DNA of 64,000 bases from Candidatus Kosakonia sp. 282A-S69 (GCF_029433855.1 NZ_JAROAU010000003.1:2842053-2906052); one strand, 5' to 3'. Numbered from the stretch's first letter, positions 1 through 14,999 are shown. A program made the numbers and translations. The notes: generated by a model not told the origin, from the sequence alone.

Positions 1-23
1 TTATCCGGCCTGCGCGTTTTCAG

Positions 24-3924
<3,901 letters not shown>

Positions 3925-4015
3925 TATCGCTCCTGTCAAAACCGTTCGGCTCGCGTTGCCGTTCACGGAAAAACAGCACGCGGACCCCTTCCGCGCAAGG
4001 ATGTAAGTGGTGCTT

Positions 4016-5299
4016 TCAACCTTGTAATTTGCGCAGCATTTCGCGCGTAACCAGCACAATGCCCTCTTCCGATCGGTAGAAGCGTCGTGCGTCCTCTTCT
4101 GCGTTTTCGCCAATCACCGTGCCTTCCGGTATCTCGCAGGCTCTGTCGATAATGCAGCGGCGCAGGCGGCAAGAGCGCCCGACCCAGACATCAGGCAGCA
4201 GAACCGCTGAGTCGATATTGCAAAATGAGTTGATGCGCACGCGCGAGAAAAGCACCGACTGCACAACAACCGATCCTGAAATAACGCAGCCGCCGGAAAC
4301 CAGCGAGTTCAACGTCATGCCATGGCTGCCAGACCTGTCCTGAACGAATTTCGCCGGCGGCAATGATTGATTATAGGTACGGATAGGCCAGTTTTGATCG
4401 TACATGTCCAGTTCGGGCATGACCGAGGCCAGATCCAGGTTGGTTTTCCAGTAGGCTTCCAGCGTGCCGACGTCGCGCCAGTAAGGCTCAGAATTCGGGT
4501 CCGATTGCACGCAGGACAAGGGAAAGGGGTGGGCGAACGCCATACCTGATTTGACGATTTGCGGAATAATATCTTTACCGAAATCGTGGCTGGAATTTTC
4601 GTTTTTATCGTCCTCTTCCAGCAAATCGTAGAGGTACTGGGCGTCAAAAATATAGATGCCCATACTGGCGAGCGCGCGGGTCTCATCCCCCGGCATGCTC
4701 GGCGGATTGGCCGGTTTCTCGACGAAGTCGATCACTTTATCGTTCTCATCGACCGCCATCACGCCGAACGCGGTGGCTTCATGCACCGGCACCGGTAAAC
4801 AGGCCACCGTACACTGCGCGCCCTTCTCAACGTGGTCGAGCAGCATGCGGGAGTAATCCTGCTTATAGATATGGTCACCGGCGAGGATGACGATGTACTC
4901 CGCGCCGTAGCGGCGAATAATATCCAGGTTCTGCGTTACCGCATCGGCGGTGCCACGGTACCAGTTTTCGCCGTGGACACGCTGCTGAGCGGGGAGCAGA
5001 TCGACGAACTCGTTCATCTCGTTATTGAAAAAAGACCAGCCGCGCTGGATGTGCTGGATCAGCGTGTGGGACTGATACTGGGTGATAACGCCGATGCGGC
5101 GGATGCCTGAGTTGATGCAGTTGGAGAGCGCAAAGTCGATGATGCGGAATTTGCCACCGAAGTGCACGGCAGGCTTGGCGCGTTTTTTGGTTAAATCTTT
5201 CAGGCGTGTGCCGCGTCCGCCGGCCAGAATCAGGGCGACGGATTTTAACGGCAGCTGCCGCGCCAACATTGTAGGGTCGTTCTTATCTAATCTCACCAT
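4016..5299 (-). CDS. glgC: Glucose-1-phosphate adenylyltransferase (ADP-glucose pyrophosphorylase)
   Basis: Makes ADP-glucose from ATP and glucose-1-phosphate, the committed and allosterically controlled step of bacterial glycogen synthesis. The 427-residue protein has the nucleotidyltransferase signature [15 protein letters not shown] and Lys39, the residue that in E. coli binds the activator fructose-1,6-bisphosphate. A C-terminal left-handed beta-helix follows ([15 protein letters not shown]...). Its start overlaps the end of glgX by 7 bases, so translation is probably coupled. The GGAGTCAGTCATGG around the start contains a GGA motif of the kind bound by CsrA in the E. coli glgC leader; CsrA control here is inferred by homology. 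Confidence 0.98.
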   Translation of the reverse strand: MVRLDKNDPTMLARQLPLKSVALILAGGRGTRLKDLTKKRAKPAVHFGGKFRIIDFALSNCINSGIRRIGVITQYQSHTLIQHIQRGWSFFNNEMNEFVDLLPAQQRVHGENWYRGTADAVTQNLDIIRRYGAEYIVILAGDHIYKQDYSRMLLDHVEKGAQCTVACLPVPVHEATAFGVMAVDENDKVIDFVEKPANPPSMPGDETRALASMGIYIFDAQYLYDLLEEDDKNENSSHDFGKDIIPQIVKSGMAFAHPFPLSCVQSDPNSEPYWRDVGTLEAYWKTNLDLASVMPELDMYDQNWPIRTYNQSLPPAKFVQDRSGSHGMTLNSLVSGGCVISGSVVVQSVLFSRVRINSFCNIDSAVLLPDVWVGRSCRLRRCIIDRACEIPEGTVIGENAEEDARRFYRSEEGIVLVTREMLRKLQG

Positions 5300-7290
5300 G
5301 ACTGACTCCGTTTATCTGACCGCTGAAAGAGGCACACGCCGTGCTTTGGTGCCTGCCAGACAGTTATCACCACCGGATTCTCTTCTCCGGCAAAGGGCGA
5401 CAGGGCATGCCAGTCGCCGGTCGGTAACGCTATTTCCGCCAATTCAGAGGTGGCGTTCATCACAAGTAAGTAGTTGTCCGATAACAGGATTTGCAGGCGG
5501 TGCGCCCCCTCCTGCCACTCCTGCGGCGTTAATGGCCGCCCATGCTGATTGAGCCAGGCGACGTTGCCGTCACCCTCTTCCCACCACGCATCGGCCGTCA
5601 GCGCGGCGATGTGTGCCCGCGCTTTGATAAGCGCAGCAGTAAAGTCGATTAACCCTTGATCCGCCTGGCGCCAGTCGAGCCAGGTCAGGGCGTTGTCCTG
5701 GCAGTAGGCGTTATTGTTCCCGTGCTGGCTGTGGCCCATCTCGTCGCCCGCCAGCAGCATCGGCGTCCCCTGCGACAGTAGCAGCGTCGCCAGCAGCGCA
5801 TGCTGGCTTGCGCGCCGACGCGCCATCACATCCGGGCTGGCGTCCAGCCCTTCAACGCCGTGGTTGAAACTGTGGTTATCGTTAGTGCCGTCGCGGTTAT
5901 CTTCACCGTTCGCCTGGTTGTGCTTGTGGTTAAAGCTGACGCAGTCGCGCAGCGTAAAACCGTCATGGGCCGTCACCAGGTTGACCGTCGCCGACGGCAG
6001 ACGCCCGTTACGTTTAAAGAGATCGCTGGAAGCGGCAAAGCGCCCGGCGAAAGCGCCCATCGGCAGCGACTCGGTCAGCCAGAAGCGGCGGGCAGCATCG
6101 CGGAAATGGTCATTCCACTCGGCGAAAGGCGCGGGGAAGTTGCCCACCTGATAGCCGCCCTCGCCGATATCCCAGGGCTCGGCAATCAGCTTCAGATCGC
6201 GCAGCAGTGGATCGTTTTGAATCGCGGCAAATAGCGGTGCCTGCGGGTTAAACGCCGGCGTGCGCCCCATCACCGGTGCAAGGTCAAAGCGGAAACCATC
6301 AATATGAAATGTCTCGACCCAGTAGCGCAGGCAGGCGTGGGCATACTCCACCACGCCAGGCTGGCTCAGGTTGAGCGTGTTACCGCAGCCGGTCCAGTTG
6401 TGGTAATCGCCATCCTCTCTGATCCAATAATAGCTACGGTTGTCGATTCCGCGCTGGCAGAAGGTCGGGCCTGCCAGATCCGTTTCAGCGCTGTGGTTAA
6501 GCACGATATCGAGGATCACTTCGATGCCCGCCGCGTGCAGCGCTTTCACTGCCGAACGGAACTCGTTAATCGCCTGCTCAGGATCGTGGGCATAAGCCGG
6601 ATGGAGCGCAAAAAGCGCCAGCGGGTTGTAGCCCCAGTAGTTGCTCAGCCCCAACCGTTGCAGGCGCTGCTCGTGGGCAAAATGGGCGATGGGCAGCAGT
6701 TCGAGGGCGGTGATACCCAGCTGTTTAAACCAGGCGATCATCACCGGATGCGCGAGCGCTTTATAGGTTCCACGGATCTCCTGCGGAATGTCCGGGTGCA
6801 GCCAGGTCAGCCCTTTAACATGGGCTTCATAAATCACGCTATTGCCCCACGGCGTGCGCGGTGCTTTATCCTCTTCCCAGTCAAATGCGTCGTTGACCAC
6901 CACGCTGCGTAAACCCACTGCCGCGCTGTCATGGGGGTCGGGTTCGTCGAAACCGGCGTGGAACAGCGGGCTATCTATCGCCTCGCCCTCAACGCGCCGC
7001 GCGCAGGGATCGAGCAGCAGTTTCGCCGGGTTAAAGCGGTGCCCCTGCGCGGGTTGCCACGGGCCATGCACCCGATAACCGTAGCGCTGGCCCGCTTTCG
7101 CGCCGGGGAGAAAACCGTGCCAGATATCGCCCGAACGCGCCGGCAGATCGACGCGCTGTTCGTTACCCCCGGCGTCGAACAGGCACAGCTCCACGCGCTC
7201 AGCATGGGCCGAGAAGAGGCTAAAGTTGACGCCCCCGCTCTGCACCTCTGCGCCGAGCGGGCTCGCCGAACCGGTCGTCAGGGAGATCAT
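5293..7290 (-). CDS. glgX: Glycogen debranching enzyme
   Basis: GH13 isoamylase-type enzyme that removes the short alpha-1,6 branches left by glycogen phosphorylase. The 665-residue product has an N-terminal CBM48-like domain, then the catalytic barrel with [12 protein letters not shown], the nucleophile region DGFRFDLA, the acid/base region LIAEPWDIG and [10 protein letters not shown]. It overlaps glgB by 4 bases (ATGA) and glgC by 7 bases, a tightly coupled arrangement. In E. coli a second glgC promoter lies inside this gene; I did not locate an equivalent here. Confidence 0.97.
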   Translation of the reverse strand: MISLTTGSASPLGAEVQSGGVNFSLFSAHAERVELCLFDAGGNEQRVDLPARSGDIWHGFLPGAKAGQRYGYRVHGPWQPAQGHRFNPAKLLLDPCARRVEGEAIDSPLFHAGFDEPDPHDSAAVGLRSVVVNDAFDWEEDKAPRTPWGNSVIYEAHVKGLTWLHPDIPQEIRGTYKALAHPVMIAWFKQLGITALELLPIAHFAHEQRLQRLGLSNYWGYNPLALFALHPAYAHDPEQAINEFRSAVKALHAAGIEVILDIVLNHSAETDLAGPTFCQRGIDNRSYYWIREDGDYHNWTGCGNTLNLSQPGVVEYAHACLRYWVETFHIDGFRFDLAPVMGRTPAFNPQAPLFAAIQNDPLLRDLKLIAEPWDIGEGGYQVGNFPAPFAEWNDHFRDAARRFWLTESLPMGAFAGRFAASSDLFKRNGRLPSATVNLVTAHDGFTLRDCVSFNHKHNQANGEDNRDGTNDNHSFNHGVEGLDASPDVMARRRASQHALLATLLLSQGTPMLLAGDEMGHSQHGNNNAYCQDNALTWLDWRQADQGLIDFTAALIKARAHIAALTADAWWEEGDGNVAWLNQHGRPLTPQEWQEGAHRLQILLSDNYLLVMNATSELAEIALPTGDWHALSPFAGEENPVVITVWQAPKHGVCLFQRSDKRSQSW

Positions 7291-9473
7291 TCCCCCTCCC
7301 GCACCAGCCAGATGGTGCCGAGCGGCGGCAGGTTGAGCAGCAACGAGTTGTCACGCCCGCGGTTGGCAATCTCGTCGCTCTGCACCAGGCCCCCGTTGCC
7401 CGTGTTGCTGCCGTGATAGTGCATCGAGTCGCTGTTTAACACTTCGCGCCAGCGTCCCGGCTGGTTGATACCGAGGCGGTAACCCGGGCGTGAGACCGGC
7501 GTAAAGTTGCTGACGACGATAATTTCGTTGCCCTGTTTGTCACGGCGGACAAAGGCAAACACCGACGCCTCTTCATCATCGACCACCAGCCACTCGAAGC
7601 CGTAGGAGTCAAAGTCCAGCTCATGCAGCGGCTTATGGTGACGATAGAGGGTGTTCATATCGCGCACCAGGCGCTGTACGCCGTGGTGCCAGTTGTCATC
7701 CCCCTCCAGCAGATGCCAGTCGAGGCTGGTGTCATGGTTCCACTCGCGGCCCTGGGCGAATTCACACCCCATAAAGATCAGTTTCTTGCCGGGGAAGGCC
7801 CACATCCAGGCGTAATAGGCGCGCAGGTTGGCAAACTTCTGCCACGCGTCGCCCGGCATACGGTCCAGAATCGACTTCTTACCGTGCACCACTTCGTCAT
7901 GGGAGAGCGGCAGAATAAAGTTTTCGGTGTGGTTGTAGACCATGCCGAAGGTGAGCTTATGGTGGTGATACTTGCGGTAGATCGGATCGAGCTTCATGTA
8001 ATCGAGCGTGTCGTGCATCCAGCCGAGGTTCCACTTGTACCAGAAGCCAAGACCGCCGCCTGAAGGGGGACGCGAGACGCCGGGGAAGTCGGTCGACTCT
8101 TCCGCCATCGTCACCGCGCCCGGCGCCTGTTCGCCGATGATACGGTTGGTGTCGCGCAGGAACCTAATCGCTTCGAGGTTCTCCCGGCCGCCATATTCGT
8201 TAGGCACCCACTCGCCCTCTTTGCGGCTGTAGTCGCGGTAGATCATCGAGGCCACCGCATCGACGCGCAGCGCGTCGATACCGAAACGCTCAATCCAGTA
8301 GAGGGCATTACCGACCAGGTAGTTGCTCACCTCCCGGCGGCCATAGTTGTAAATCAGTGTGTTCCAGTCCTGGTGGTACCCTTCGCGCGGATCGCTGTGC
8401 TCATAGAGGTGTGTGCCATCAAACTCCGCCAGACCAAAATCATCGGACGGGAAGTGGCCCGGCACCCAGTCGAGGATCACGCCAAGACCGGCAGCATGCG
8501 CGGTATGGATAAAGTGCAGGAAGTCGTCGCGCGTGCCGAAACGGCGCGTCGGCGCATACATCCCGGTAGGCTGATAACCCCAGCTGCCATCAAACGGATG
8601 TTCATTGATGGGCAGCAGTTCGAGGTGGGTAAAACCCATCCACTTGGCATAAGGCACCAGCTGATCGGCTAACTCGCGGTAGCTGAGCCAGAAGTTGTTA
8701 TCCGTATGGCGTCGCCAGGAGCCAAGATGCACTTCATAAATACTGATAGGCGCATCGAAATTGTTTGCCTGCTTGCGCTCTTCGCTCTGCGTTTTTTTGC
8801 CCGGCAGGCCGCAAATTAGCGAAGCGCTATCGGGGCGCATCTGCGCTTCAAAGGCATAAGGGTCAGATTTGATGCGCAAGTGACCGTGCGCATCGAGTAA
8901 TTCAAATTTATAGAGCTGCCCGTTCAGCGCGCCGGGAATAAATAACTCCCAGATGCCGCTTTCGCGGCGCAGGCGCATCGGGTGACGGCGACCGTCCCAG
9001 AAGTTGAACTGACCGACCACCGACACGCGCCGCGCGTTGGGTGCCCAGACGGAGAAACGCGTGCCAACGACGCCATCCATCGTATCGGCGTGGGCGCCCA
9101 GCGTTTCGTAAGGACGCAGATGGGTACCTTCACTCAGCAGCCAGGCATCCATCTCCTGAATTAATGGGCCGAAACGGTAAGGATCATCAATCAGATTCTG
9201 TTGGCCGTGCCAGAAGACGGCAAACTGATAATTAAAGGGATTTTTGCGGCGCGGCACGACGCCGCTGAAGAAACCGCGAGAGTCAAGGCACTCCAGCTTT
9301 GCCACTTTACGCCCGGTTTTGGTTTCAATCACCCATACTTCCGTGGCGTCGGGTAAAAGCGCGCGAACTTCCAGACCCGCATCGGTACGGTGCATTCCGA
9401 GAACAGAAAATGGATCGGCAAAATGGCCGACAATAAGCGCATTAATCACGTCTTTATCAACATGAACAGACAT
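7287..9473 (-). CDS. glgB: 1,4-alpha-glucan branching enzyme
   Basis: GH13 transglycosidase that moves an alpha-1,4 segment to a 6-hydroxyl to create branch points. The 728-residue product equals the E. coli length. Visible catalytic segments are [11 protein letters not shown] (nucleophile), [12 protein letters not shown] (acid/base) and [12 protein letters not shown]. The N-terminal CBM48-type domain contains [24 protein letters not shown]. The frame is open further upstream to 9590, but [22 protein letters not shown] aligns with the known start, so 9473 is used. It is the first gene of the glg operon. The 257 bases to asd hold its promoter region and the asd terminator. Confidence 0.97.
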   Translation of the reverse strand: MSVHVDKDVINALIVGHFADPFSVLGMHRTDAGLEVRALLPDATEVWVIETKTGRKVAKLECLDSRGFFSGVVPRRKNPFNYQFAVFWHGQQNLIDDPYRFGPLIQEMDAWLLSEGTHLRPYETLGAHADTMDGVVGTRFSVWAPNARRVSVVGQFNFWDGRRHPMRLRRESGIWELFIPGALNGQLYKFELLDAHGHLRIKSDPYAFEAQMRPDSASLICGLPGKKTQSEERKQANNFDAPISIYEVHLGSWRRHTDNNFWLSYRELADQLVPYAKWMGFTHLELLPINEHPFDGSWGYQPTGMYAPTRRFGTRDDFLHFIHTAHAAGLGVILDWVPGHFPSDDFGLAEFDGTHLYEHSDPREGYHQDWNTLIYNYGRREVSNYLVGNALYWIERFGIDALRVDAVASMIYRDYSRKEGEWVPNEYGGRENLEAIRFLRDTNRIIGEQAPGAVTMAEESTDFPGVSRPPSGGGLGFWYKWNLGWMHDTLDYMKLDPIYRKYHHHKLTFGMVYNHTENFILPLSHDEVVHGKKSILDRMPGDAWQKFANLRAYYAWMWAFPGKKLIFMGCEFAQGREWNHDTSLDWHLLEGDDNWHHGVQRLVRDMNTLYRHHKPLHELDFDSYGFEWLVVDDEEASVFAFVRRDKQGNEIIVVSNFTPVSRPGYRLGINQPGRWREVLNSDSMHYHGSNTGNGGLVQSDEIANRGRDNSLLLNLPPLGTIWLVREGE

Positions 9474-9689
9474 GGTTCTCATCCTGTTGTTGTGGTATCG
9501 CACCTTCCACCGTAGTTTCGTGCGGTTGCGATACTTTTTTGAACCTGAACGGTGCCGCACCTCATGTGCACTCTGATTGCTCCGTTCCACTTTCAGGCAA
9601 AATGTAAGACACCCAGCCTAAAGCATAGCCAACGGTTTAAGACTTCTGGGAAAATAAACGCCCTTCTCTCCTTTTCATTTAAAAAGATC

Positions 9690-9715
9690 AAAAAAAAGGG
9701 TGCCGAAGCACCCTT
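9690..9715 (-). terminator. Rho-independent terminator of asd
   Basis: On the minus strand an 8-bp stem (AAGGGTGC / GCACCCTT, 9696-9715) with a TTCG tetraloop is followed by a run of seven or more T. It lies 16 bases past the asd stop, in the right orientation to end asd transcription before glgB. Confidence 0.93.
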
Positions 9716-9730
9716 ATAAGGAGAATTGTT

Positions 9731-10837
9731 CTACGCCAGTTGGCGCAGCATGCGACGTAGCGGCTCTGCCGCACCCCAGAGTAACTGGTCGCCGACGGTA
9801 AAGGCGGAGAGGTACTCCGGCCCCATGTTCAGCTTGCGCAGACGGCCAACCGGAGTGGTCAGCGTGCCGGTGACGGCGGCAGGCGTCAGTTCGCGCATCG
9901 AGATTTCACGATCGTTCGGCACCACTTTCGCCCACGGGTTGTGTGCCGCCAGCAGCTCTTCGATGGTCGGAATGGAAACATCTTTTTTCAGTTTGAGAGT
10001 GAAGGCCTGGCTGTGGCAGCGCAGCGCGCCGATGCGTACGCAGAGGCCATCAACCGGAATGGCTGACGCAGTGTTGAGGATTTTGTTGGTTTCCGCCTGC
10101 CCTTTCCACTCTTCGCGGCTCTGGCCGTTATCAAGCTGTTTGTCGATCCACGGGATCAGGCTGCCGGCCAGCGGGACGCCGAAGTTCTCGGTGCTGAGAT
10201 CGCCGCTGCGGGTCAGCGCCGTCACTTTGCGTTCGATATCGAGAATCGCAGAGGCCGGGTTTTCCAGTTCGGCGGCCACGTGATGATGCAGCTGGCCCAT
10301 CTGCGTCAGCAGTTCACGCATATGACGGGCACCGCCGCCGGACGCGGCCTGGTAAGTGGCGACCGACACCCACTCCACCAGATCGTTGGCAAAAAGGCCG
10401 CCGAGGGACATCAGCATCAGGCTGACGGTACAGTTACCGCCGACAAAGGTTTTAATGCCTTTATTCAGCCCGTCGGTGATGACCTCCTGGTTTACCGGGT
10501 CGAGAATAATAATCGCGTCATCTTTCATGCGCAGCGACGAGGCGGCATCAATCCAGTAACCCTGCCAACCGCTTTCACGAAGCTTTGGATAGATTTCGTT
10601 GGTATAATCGCCGCCCTGGCAGGTGACAATGATGTCGAGCGCCTTTAGCGCCTCCAGATCGAACGCATCCTGCAGCGTGCCGGTCGCCTGGCCTGCGAAC
10701 GCGGGCGCGGCCTGGCCGAGCTGGGACGTGGAGAAGAAAACAGGGCGAATGGCGTCAAAATCATGCTCTTCAATCATGCGTTGCATGAGGACGGAGCCGA
10801 CCATACCGCGCCAGCCGATAAAACCAACATTTTTCAT
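9731..10837 (-). CDS. asd: Aspartate-semialdehyde dehydrogenase
   Basis: Reduces aspartyl-phosphate to aspartate semialdehyde with NADPH, a branch point for lysine/diaminopimelate, threonine and methionine synthesis. The 368-residue product has the NADP-binding start [15 protein letters not shown] and the catalytic cysteine in [12 protein letters not shown] (about residue 136). It is one residue longer than the E. coli protein, in the [10 protein letters not shown] stretch. The upstream extension to 10918 is not family-like, so ATG at 10837 is chosen. It is divergent from yhgN and followed by its own terminator. Confidence 0.98.
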   Translation of the reverse strand: MKNVGFIGWRGMVGSVLMQRMIEEHDFDAIRPVFFSTSQLGQAAPAFAGQATGTLQDAFDLEALKALDIIVTCQGGDYTNEIYPKLRESGWQGYWIDAASSLRMKDDAIIILDPVNQEVITDGLNKGIKTFVGGNCTVSLMLMSLGGLFANDLVEWVSVATYQAASGGGARHMRELLTQMGQLHHHVAAELENPASAILDIERKVTALTRSGDLSTENFGVPLAGSLIPWIDKQLDNGQSREEWKGQAETNKILNTASAIPVDGLCVRIGALRCHSQAFTLKLKKDVSIPTIEELLAAHNPWAKVVPNDREISMRELTPAAVTGTLTTPVGRLRKLNMGPEYLSAFTVGDQLLWGAAEPLRRMLRQLA

Positions 10838-11009
10838 AACGAGTTCCTGCGAAGATGTGTGCTGTGTATGCGAGCCAGCGATAACTGGACATCGCTCCAC
10901 ATTACAAAATGCAGCCAAAGTCGCAAGTGAAATTAATAAATGATCGCTACTGCGTTAGAAATGCCGCTAATCACCGCATTTCGCCGCAAATGTCCGGAAA
11001 TAATAATCA

Positions 11010-11603
11010 ATGAATGAAATCATCTCTGCCGCCGTATTGTTGATATTAATAATGGATCCGCTGGGCAACCTGCCGATATTTATGTCGGTGTTAAAGCATA
11101 CCGAGCCAAAACGCCGCCGCGCGATCATGATCCGCGAACTGCTGATTGCGCTGCTGGTGATGTTTATTTTCCTCTTCGCCGGCGAGAAAATTCTCTCCGT
11201 CCTTAGCCTGCGCGCCGAAACGGTATCGATTTCCGGCGGCATCATTCTCTTTTTGATTGCTATCAAGATGATTTTCCCCAGCCCTATCGGCAGCAGCTCT
11301 GGCCTTCCCGCCGGGGAAGAGCCCTTTATTGTGCCGCTGGCGATCCCGCTGGTTGCTGGCCCGACGCTGCTGGCGACGCTGATGCTGCTGTCGCATCAAT
11401 ACCCGAATCAGATGGGGCACTTAGTGATTGCCCTGCTGATCGCCTGGGGCGGCACGGTGGCGATTCTGTTGCAGTCGTCGCTCTTTTTGCGGCTGCTGGG
11501 CGAGAAAGGGGTAAACGCGCTGGAGCGGCTGATGGGGCTGATCCTGGTGATGCTCGCCACGCAGATGTTCCTCGACGGTATCCGCATGTGGATGAAGGGG
11601 TAA
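11010..11603 (+). CDS. yhgN: MarC/UPF0056 family inner-membrane protein YhgN
   Basis: A 197-residue integral membrane protein with about six hydrophobic segments, very close to E. coli YhgN over its full length (MNEIISAAVLLILIMDPLGNLPIF ... LERLMGLILVMLATQMFLDG). The MarC family is related in fold to transporters, but no substrate is established for YhgN. It is divergent from asd, as in E. coli. In E. coli gntU follows; here REP repeats and an unrelated response regulator follow, so synteny ends at this gene. Confidence 0.95.
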   Translation: MNEIISAAVLLILIMDPLGNLPIFMSVLKHTEPKRRRAIMIRELLIALLVMFIFLFAGEKILSVLSLRAETVSISGGIILFLIAIKMIFPSPIGSSSGLPAGEEPFIVPLAIPLVAGPTLLATLMLLSHQYPNQMGHLVIALLIAWGGTVAILLQSSLFLRLLGEKGVNALERLMGLILVMLATQMFLDGIRMWMKG

Positions 11604-11641
11604 CGGGTGACGAGTGCCGGATGGGGTTCGGCGCTGCTGAA

Positions 11642-11843
11642 ACGGCATCTGCCGGATGGCGCTGCGCTTATCCGGCCTACAAAACCTACGAATGACGAAT
11701 GTGGACAGGTGTTACTGAAACGGCGTAGGCCGGATAAGGCGTAGCCGCCATCCGGCGATGTGCTCAATGCGACACCCCATGCCCGATGGCGCTGCGCTTA
11801 TCGGGGCTACAAATGTCATGAGGCGTAGCCGCCATCCGGCAAC
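11642..11843. repeat. REP/BIME cluster (four REP-like units)
   Basis: Four units with the REP consensus occur in alternating orientation: GCCGGATGGCGCTGCGCTTA near 11650, GTAGGCCGGATAAGGCGTAG near 11725, a diverged CCGATGGCGCTGCGCTTATC near 11781, and GGCGTAGCCGCCATCCGGC ending about 11840. The block fills most of the gap between the convergent genes yhgN and the response regulator. REP elements commonly act as mRNA-stabilising hairpins and gyrase or IHF sites. It sits at a point where gene order departs from E. coli. Confidence 0.88.
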
Positions 11844-11850
11844 AAGCCCT

Positions 11851-12582
11851 CTACGCCGCCTGCTCGCCGTGCGCGACATCGGCGGCAAAAACATACCCCA
11901 GGCCGCGCAGCGTTTTGATAAGCGTGGGTTGATGCGGATTGACCTCAATCTTGCGCCGCAGGCGCATGATCAACACATCGATGGTGCGGTCAAACACCTC
12001 CACGCTCTCACTGTGTGTCAGGGTCAAAAGCTGCTCGCGGTTCAGCACGCGCCGCGCGTTTTGCACCAGCGCCAGCAGCAGGCTGTACTCCCCCTGCGTT
12101 AAATCGATCACCTGCTGCTGCGGATTGCTCAGTTCGCAGCGTATCGGGTCAAGATACCAGCCGTTAAACGCAAAACCGCCACTTTTTGCCACAGCTGTTT
12201 CGGCCGCCAGCACACCGGTGCGGCGCAGCACGGCGTTGACGCGCGCCACTAACACGCGCGCATTAAACGGTTTGCCGATATAGTCATCCGCGCCCATCTC
12301 CAGGCCGACCACAACATCCGCTTCGCTGCCCATGCCCGTCAGCATCACGACCGGCAGCGCAGGACGGATCTTCTGCAACTGCTGCAATACGCGCAGGCCG
12401 TTGATATCGGGCAGCACCATATCGAGCAGCACCAGCGCGATCTCCGGGTGTTGTGCGCAGAGCGTGATCGCATCCAGTCCGTTATGACAAAGATGGACCG
12501 TAAAGACGTGCTCGCTCAGCACATCCTCCAGCAGCGCACATACCGCCGTATCATCATCGACCACCAGAATCGCAGGTTTCAT
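11851..12582 (-). CDS. Orphan OmpR/TorR-type response regulator
   Basis: A 243-residue two-component response regulator. The receiver domain (residues 1-118) has the acidic pair Asp9/Asp10, phospho-acceptor Asp54 in LVLLDMVLPD, Thr82 and Lys104 (YIGKPF). The C-terminal winged-helix domain resembles OmpR/TorR types (LTQGEYSLLLALVQNARRVLNREQLL ... FDRTIDVLIMRLRRKIE). No histidine kinase lies next to it, so its partner is unknown. It is divergent from fdhF with 269 bases between them. Control of fdhF by this regulator is only a positional guess; fdhF is classically activated by FhlA. Confidence 0.9.
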   Translation of the reverse strand: MKPAILVVDDDTAVCALLEDVLSEHVFTVHLCHNGLDAITLCAQHPEIALVLLDMVLPDINGLRVLQQLQKIRPALPVVMLTGMGSEADVVVGLEMGADDYIGKPFNARVLVARVNAVLRRTGVLAAETAVAKSGGFAFNGWYLDPIRCELSNPQQQVIDLTQGEYSLLLALVQNARRVLNREQLLTLTHSESVEVFDRTIDVLIMRLRRKIEVNPHQPTLIKTLRGLGYVFAADVAHGEQAA

Positions 12583-12701
12583 TATTCGCTTCCGCCAGCT
12601 TGCTTTGCTCAGTCTGGCCTATTCTGTTGGCTGCCTTTGATAAATGCAGCGAATAAATGCCGATTTTTTAAGCGCGGTCACATCCCCTTCGCCTCTCGAC
12701 A

Positions 12702-12743
12702 CGTCACTTTTGACGATGGCCTGAGCTTCGTCACTATTTTGCG
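12702..12743 (+). promoter_or_regulatory. Candidate FhlA upstream activating sites of fdhF
   Basis: CGTCACTTTTGACG (12702-12715) is an inverted repeat with 5-bp arms. It lies about 110 bases before the expected sigma-54 transcription start, where FhlA sites lie in E. coli fdhF. A related but imperfect copy, TCGTCACTATTTTGCG, begins at about 12729. The assignment rests on position and dyad symmetry. Confidence 0.5.
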
Positions 12744-12787
12744 CTGATTTGCGCCGTAATATCCCCCGTACGCCCCCTGCTTTGCGA

Positions 12788-12803
12788 TGGCATAAAAGAT
12801 GCA
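12788..12803 (+). promoter_or_regulatory. Sigma-54 promoter of fdhF
   Basis: TGGCATAAAAGATGCA has the -24 GG and -12 GC elements of the sigma-54 consensus with the correct 10-base spacing between them. It closely resembles the E. coli fdhF promoter. It lies about 50 bases upstream of the fdhF start codon. Confidence 0.9.
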
Positions 12804-12851
12804 TAACCGGGAGCGACAGCGGAAACGCAATTTTTAACTGGAGCGAAAGTG

Positions 12852-14999
12852 ATGGAAAAAGTCGTCACGGTTTGCCCGTATTGCGCCTCGGGATGCAAGA
12901 TTCACCTCGTGGTCGATAACGGCAAAATCGTTCGGGCGGAAGCAGCGCAGGGGAGAACCAACCAGGGAACCCTCTGCCTGAAAGGCTATTACGGCTGGGA
13001 TTTCATTAACGATACCCAGATCCTGACGCCTCGCCTGAAAACCCCGATGATTCGCCGCCAGCGCGGCGGCAGACTGGAGTCGGTCTCCTGGGACGAGGCG
13101 CTCGACTATGTCGCCAGCCGTCTTAGCGAGATCAAAGCAAAATATGGCCCCGATGCGATCCAGACCACTGGCTCATCGCGCGGCACCGGCAACGAAACTA
13201 ACTACATCATGCAAAAATTCGCGCGCGCCGTTATTGGTACCAATAACGTTGACTGCTGCGCGCGTGTCTGACACGGCCCCTCGGTTGCAGGTCTGCACCA
13301 GTCGGTCGGTAATGGCGCGATGAGTAATGCCATCAATGAAATCGATAACACCGATTTACTCTTTATCTTTGGGTACAACCCGGCGGATTCGCACCCTATC
13401 GTCGCCAATCATGTGATTCGCGCAAAGCAAAACGGGGCGAAAATCATCGTCTGCGATCCGCGCAAAATTGAAACTGCGCGCATCGCCGATCTCCATGTCG
13501 CGTTGAAAAACGGTTCTAACATTGCCCTGTTGAATGCGATGGGCCATGTGATTATTGAGGAAAGACTCTACGACGAGGCGTTTGTCGCCAGCCGCACGGA
13601 AGGGTTCGAGGAGTACCGCAAAATCGTTGAAGGCTATACGCCGGGGTCGGTTGAAGAGGTGACCGGCGTCAGCGCACAGCAGATTCGCCAGGCCGCACGC
13701 ATGTACGCCGGGGCGAAAACCGCCGCGATCCTCTGGGGCATGGGCGTCACCCAGTTTTACCAGGGGGTGGAGACGGTGCGCTCGCTGACCAGCCTGGCGA
13801 TGCTTACCGGCAACCTCGGCAAAGCGCACGTAGGGGTTAACCCGGTGCGCGGGCAGAACAACGTGCAGGGTGCCTGCGACATGGGCGCGCTGCCGGACAC
13901 CTTCCCTGGCTATCAATATGTCAAGGTGGAGGCCCACCGCGAGAAGTTCGCCAAAGCCTGGGGCGTGGCGAGCTTGCCGGCGCATACCGGCTATCGCATC
14001 AGCGAGTTGCCGCACCGCGTGGAGCACGGTGAAGTGCGCGCCGCCTACATCATGGGCGAAGATCCGCTGCAAACCGATGCCGAGCTGTCGGCGGTGCGTA
14101 AAGCGTTCGACGGCCTGGAGCTGGTGATTGTGCAGGATATCTTTATGACCAAAACCGCGGCCGCGGCGGACGTTATCCTGCCCTCGACCTCGTGGGGCGA
14201 ACATGAAGGGGTCTACACCGCAGCCGATCGCGGCTTCCAGCGCTTCTTTAAAGCCGTCGAGCCGAAGTGGGATCTGAAAACGGACTGGCAAATCATCAGC
14301 GAGATCGCCACCCGCATGGGCTACCCGATGCACTACCGCAACACGCAGGAGGTCTGGGACGAGCTGCGTCATCTCTGCCCGGACTTCTACGGTGCCACCT
14401 ACGAAAAAATGGGTGAGCTGGGCTACATCCAGTGGCCGTGTCGCGACACCTCCGATGCCGATCAGGGGACGTCGTATCTGTTTAAAGAGCAGTTCGATAC
14501 GCCGAACGGCAAAGCGCAGTTCTTCACCTGCGACTGGGTCGCGCCGATGGATAAACTCACCGAAGAGTATCCGATGGTGCTCTCCACCGTGCGCGAAGTG
14601 GGCCACTACTCCTGCCGCTCGATGACCGGTAACTGCGCCGCGCTCGCCGCGCTGGCGGATGAGCCAGGTTACGCGCAGATCAACACTGCCGACGCCGCAA
14701 GGCTGGGCATTGAAGATGAAGCGCTGGTGTGGGTTAACTCGCGCAAAGGCAGAATCATCACCCGCGCGCAGGTGAGCGATCGCCCAAACCGGGGGGCGGT
14801 ATATATGACCTACCAGTGGTGGATTGGCGCCTGTAACGAGCTGGTGACGGAGAACTTAAGCCCGATAACCAAAACGCCGGAGTATAAATATTGCGCCGTG
14901 CGTATTGAGCCGATCGCCGATCAGCGTGCCGCCGAGCAGTATGTCATTGATGAGTACAGCAAGCTGAAAACCCGGCTGCGCGAAAGCGCGATGGGCTGA
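12852..14999 (+). CDS. fdhF: Formate dehydrogenase H, selenocysteine-containing
   Basis: Molybdopterin catalytic subunit that oxidises formate to CO2 in the formate hydrogenlyase complex. The reading frame is interrupted by one TGA at 13269-13271, which is codon 140, the selenocysteine position in E. coli FdhF. Translation continues in frame to a TGA at 14999, giving 715 residues, the E. coli length. The 4Fe-4S ligands Cys8, Cys11, Cys15 and Cys42 and Lys44 are all present. ATG at 12852 is preferred over GTG at 12849. A conserved SECIS hairpin follows the TGA directly. Automated gene calling would split this gene in two. Its hyc and selABC partners are outside the window. Confidence 0.98.
13269..13308 (+). 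promoter_or_regulatory. Bacterial SECIS element in fdhF
   Basis: The UGA codon is followed at once by a stem-loop with apical GGTCTGCACC (13290-13299), the SelB-binding loop known from E. coli fdhF. The stem pairs the TCGGTTGC side with the CAGTCGG side. This directs selenocysteine insertion in place of termination. Confidence 0.95.

Noticed and set aside
3925-4113. N-terminal extension of GlgA up to 4113
   Set aside because: The extra 63 residues have no family counterpart and run through the glgC-glgA intergenic gap; [11 protein letters not shown] is the accepted start.
11642-11843. Palindromic repeats as a CRISPR array
   Set aside because: The units are REP elements in alternating orientation without regular spacers or cas genes.
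13269-13271. TGA as a nonsense mutation making fdhF a pseudogene
   Set aside because: It falls exactly at the selenocysteine codon and is followed by the SECIS loop, and both flanking parts are fully conserved.
13356-14606. 416-residue minus-strand open frame within fdhF
   Set aside because: Antisense shadow of fdhF; the plus strand encodes the conserved formate dehydrogenase.
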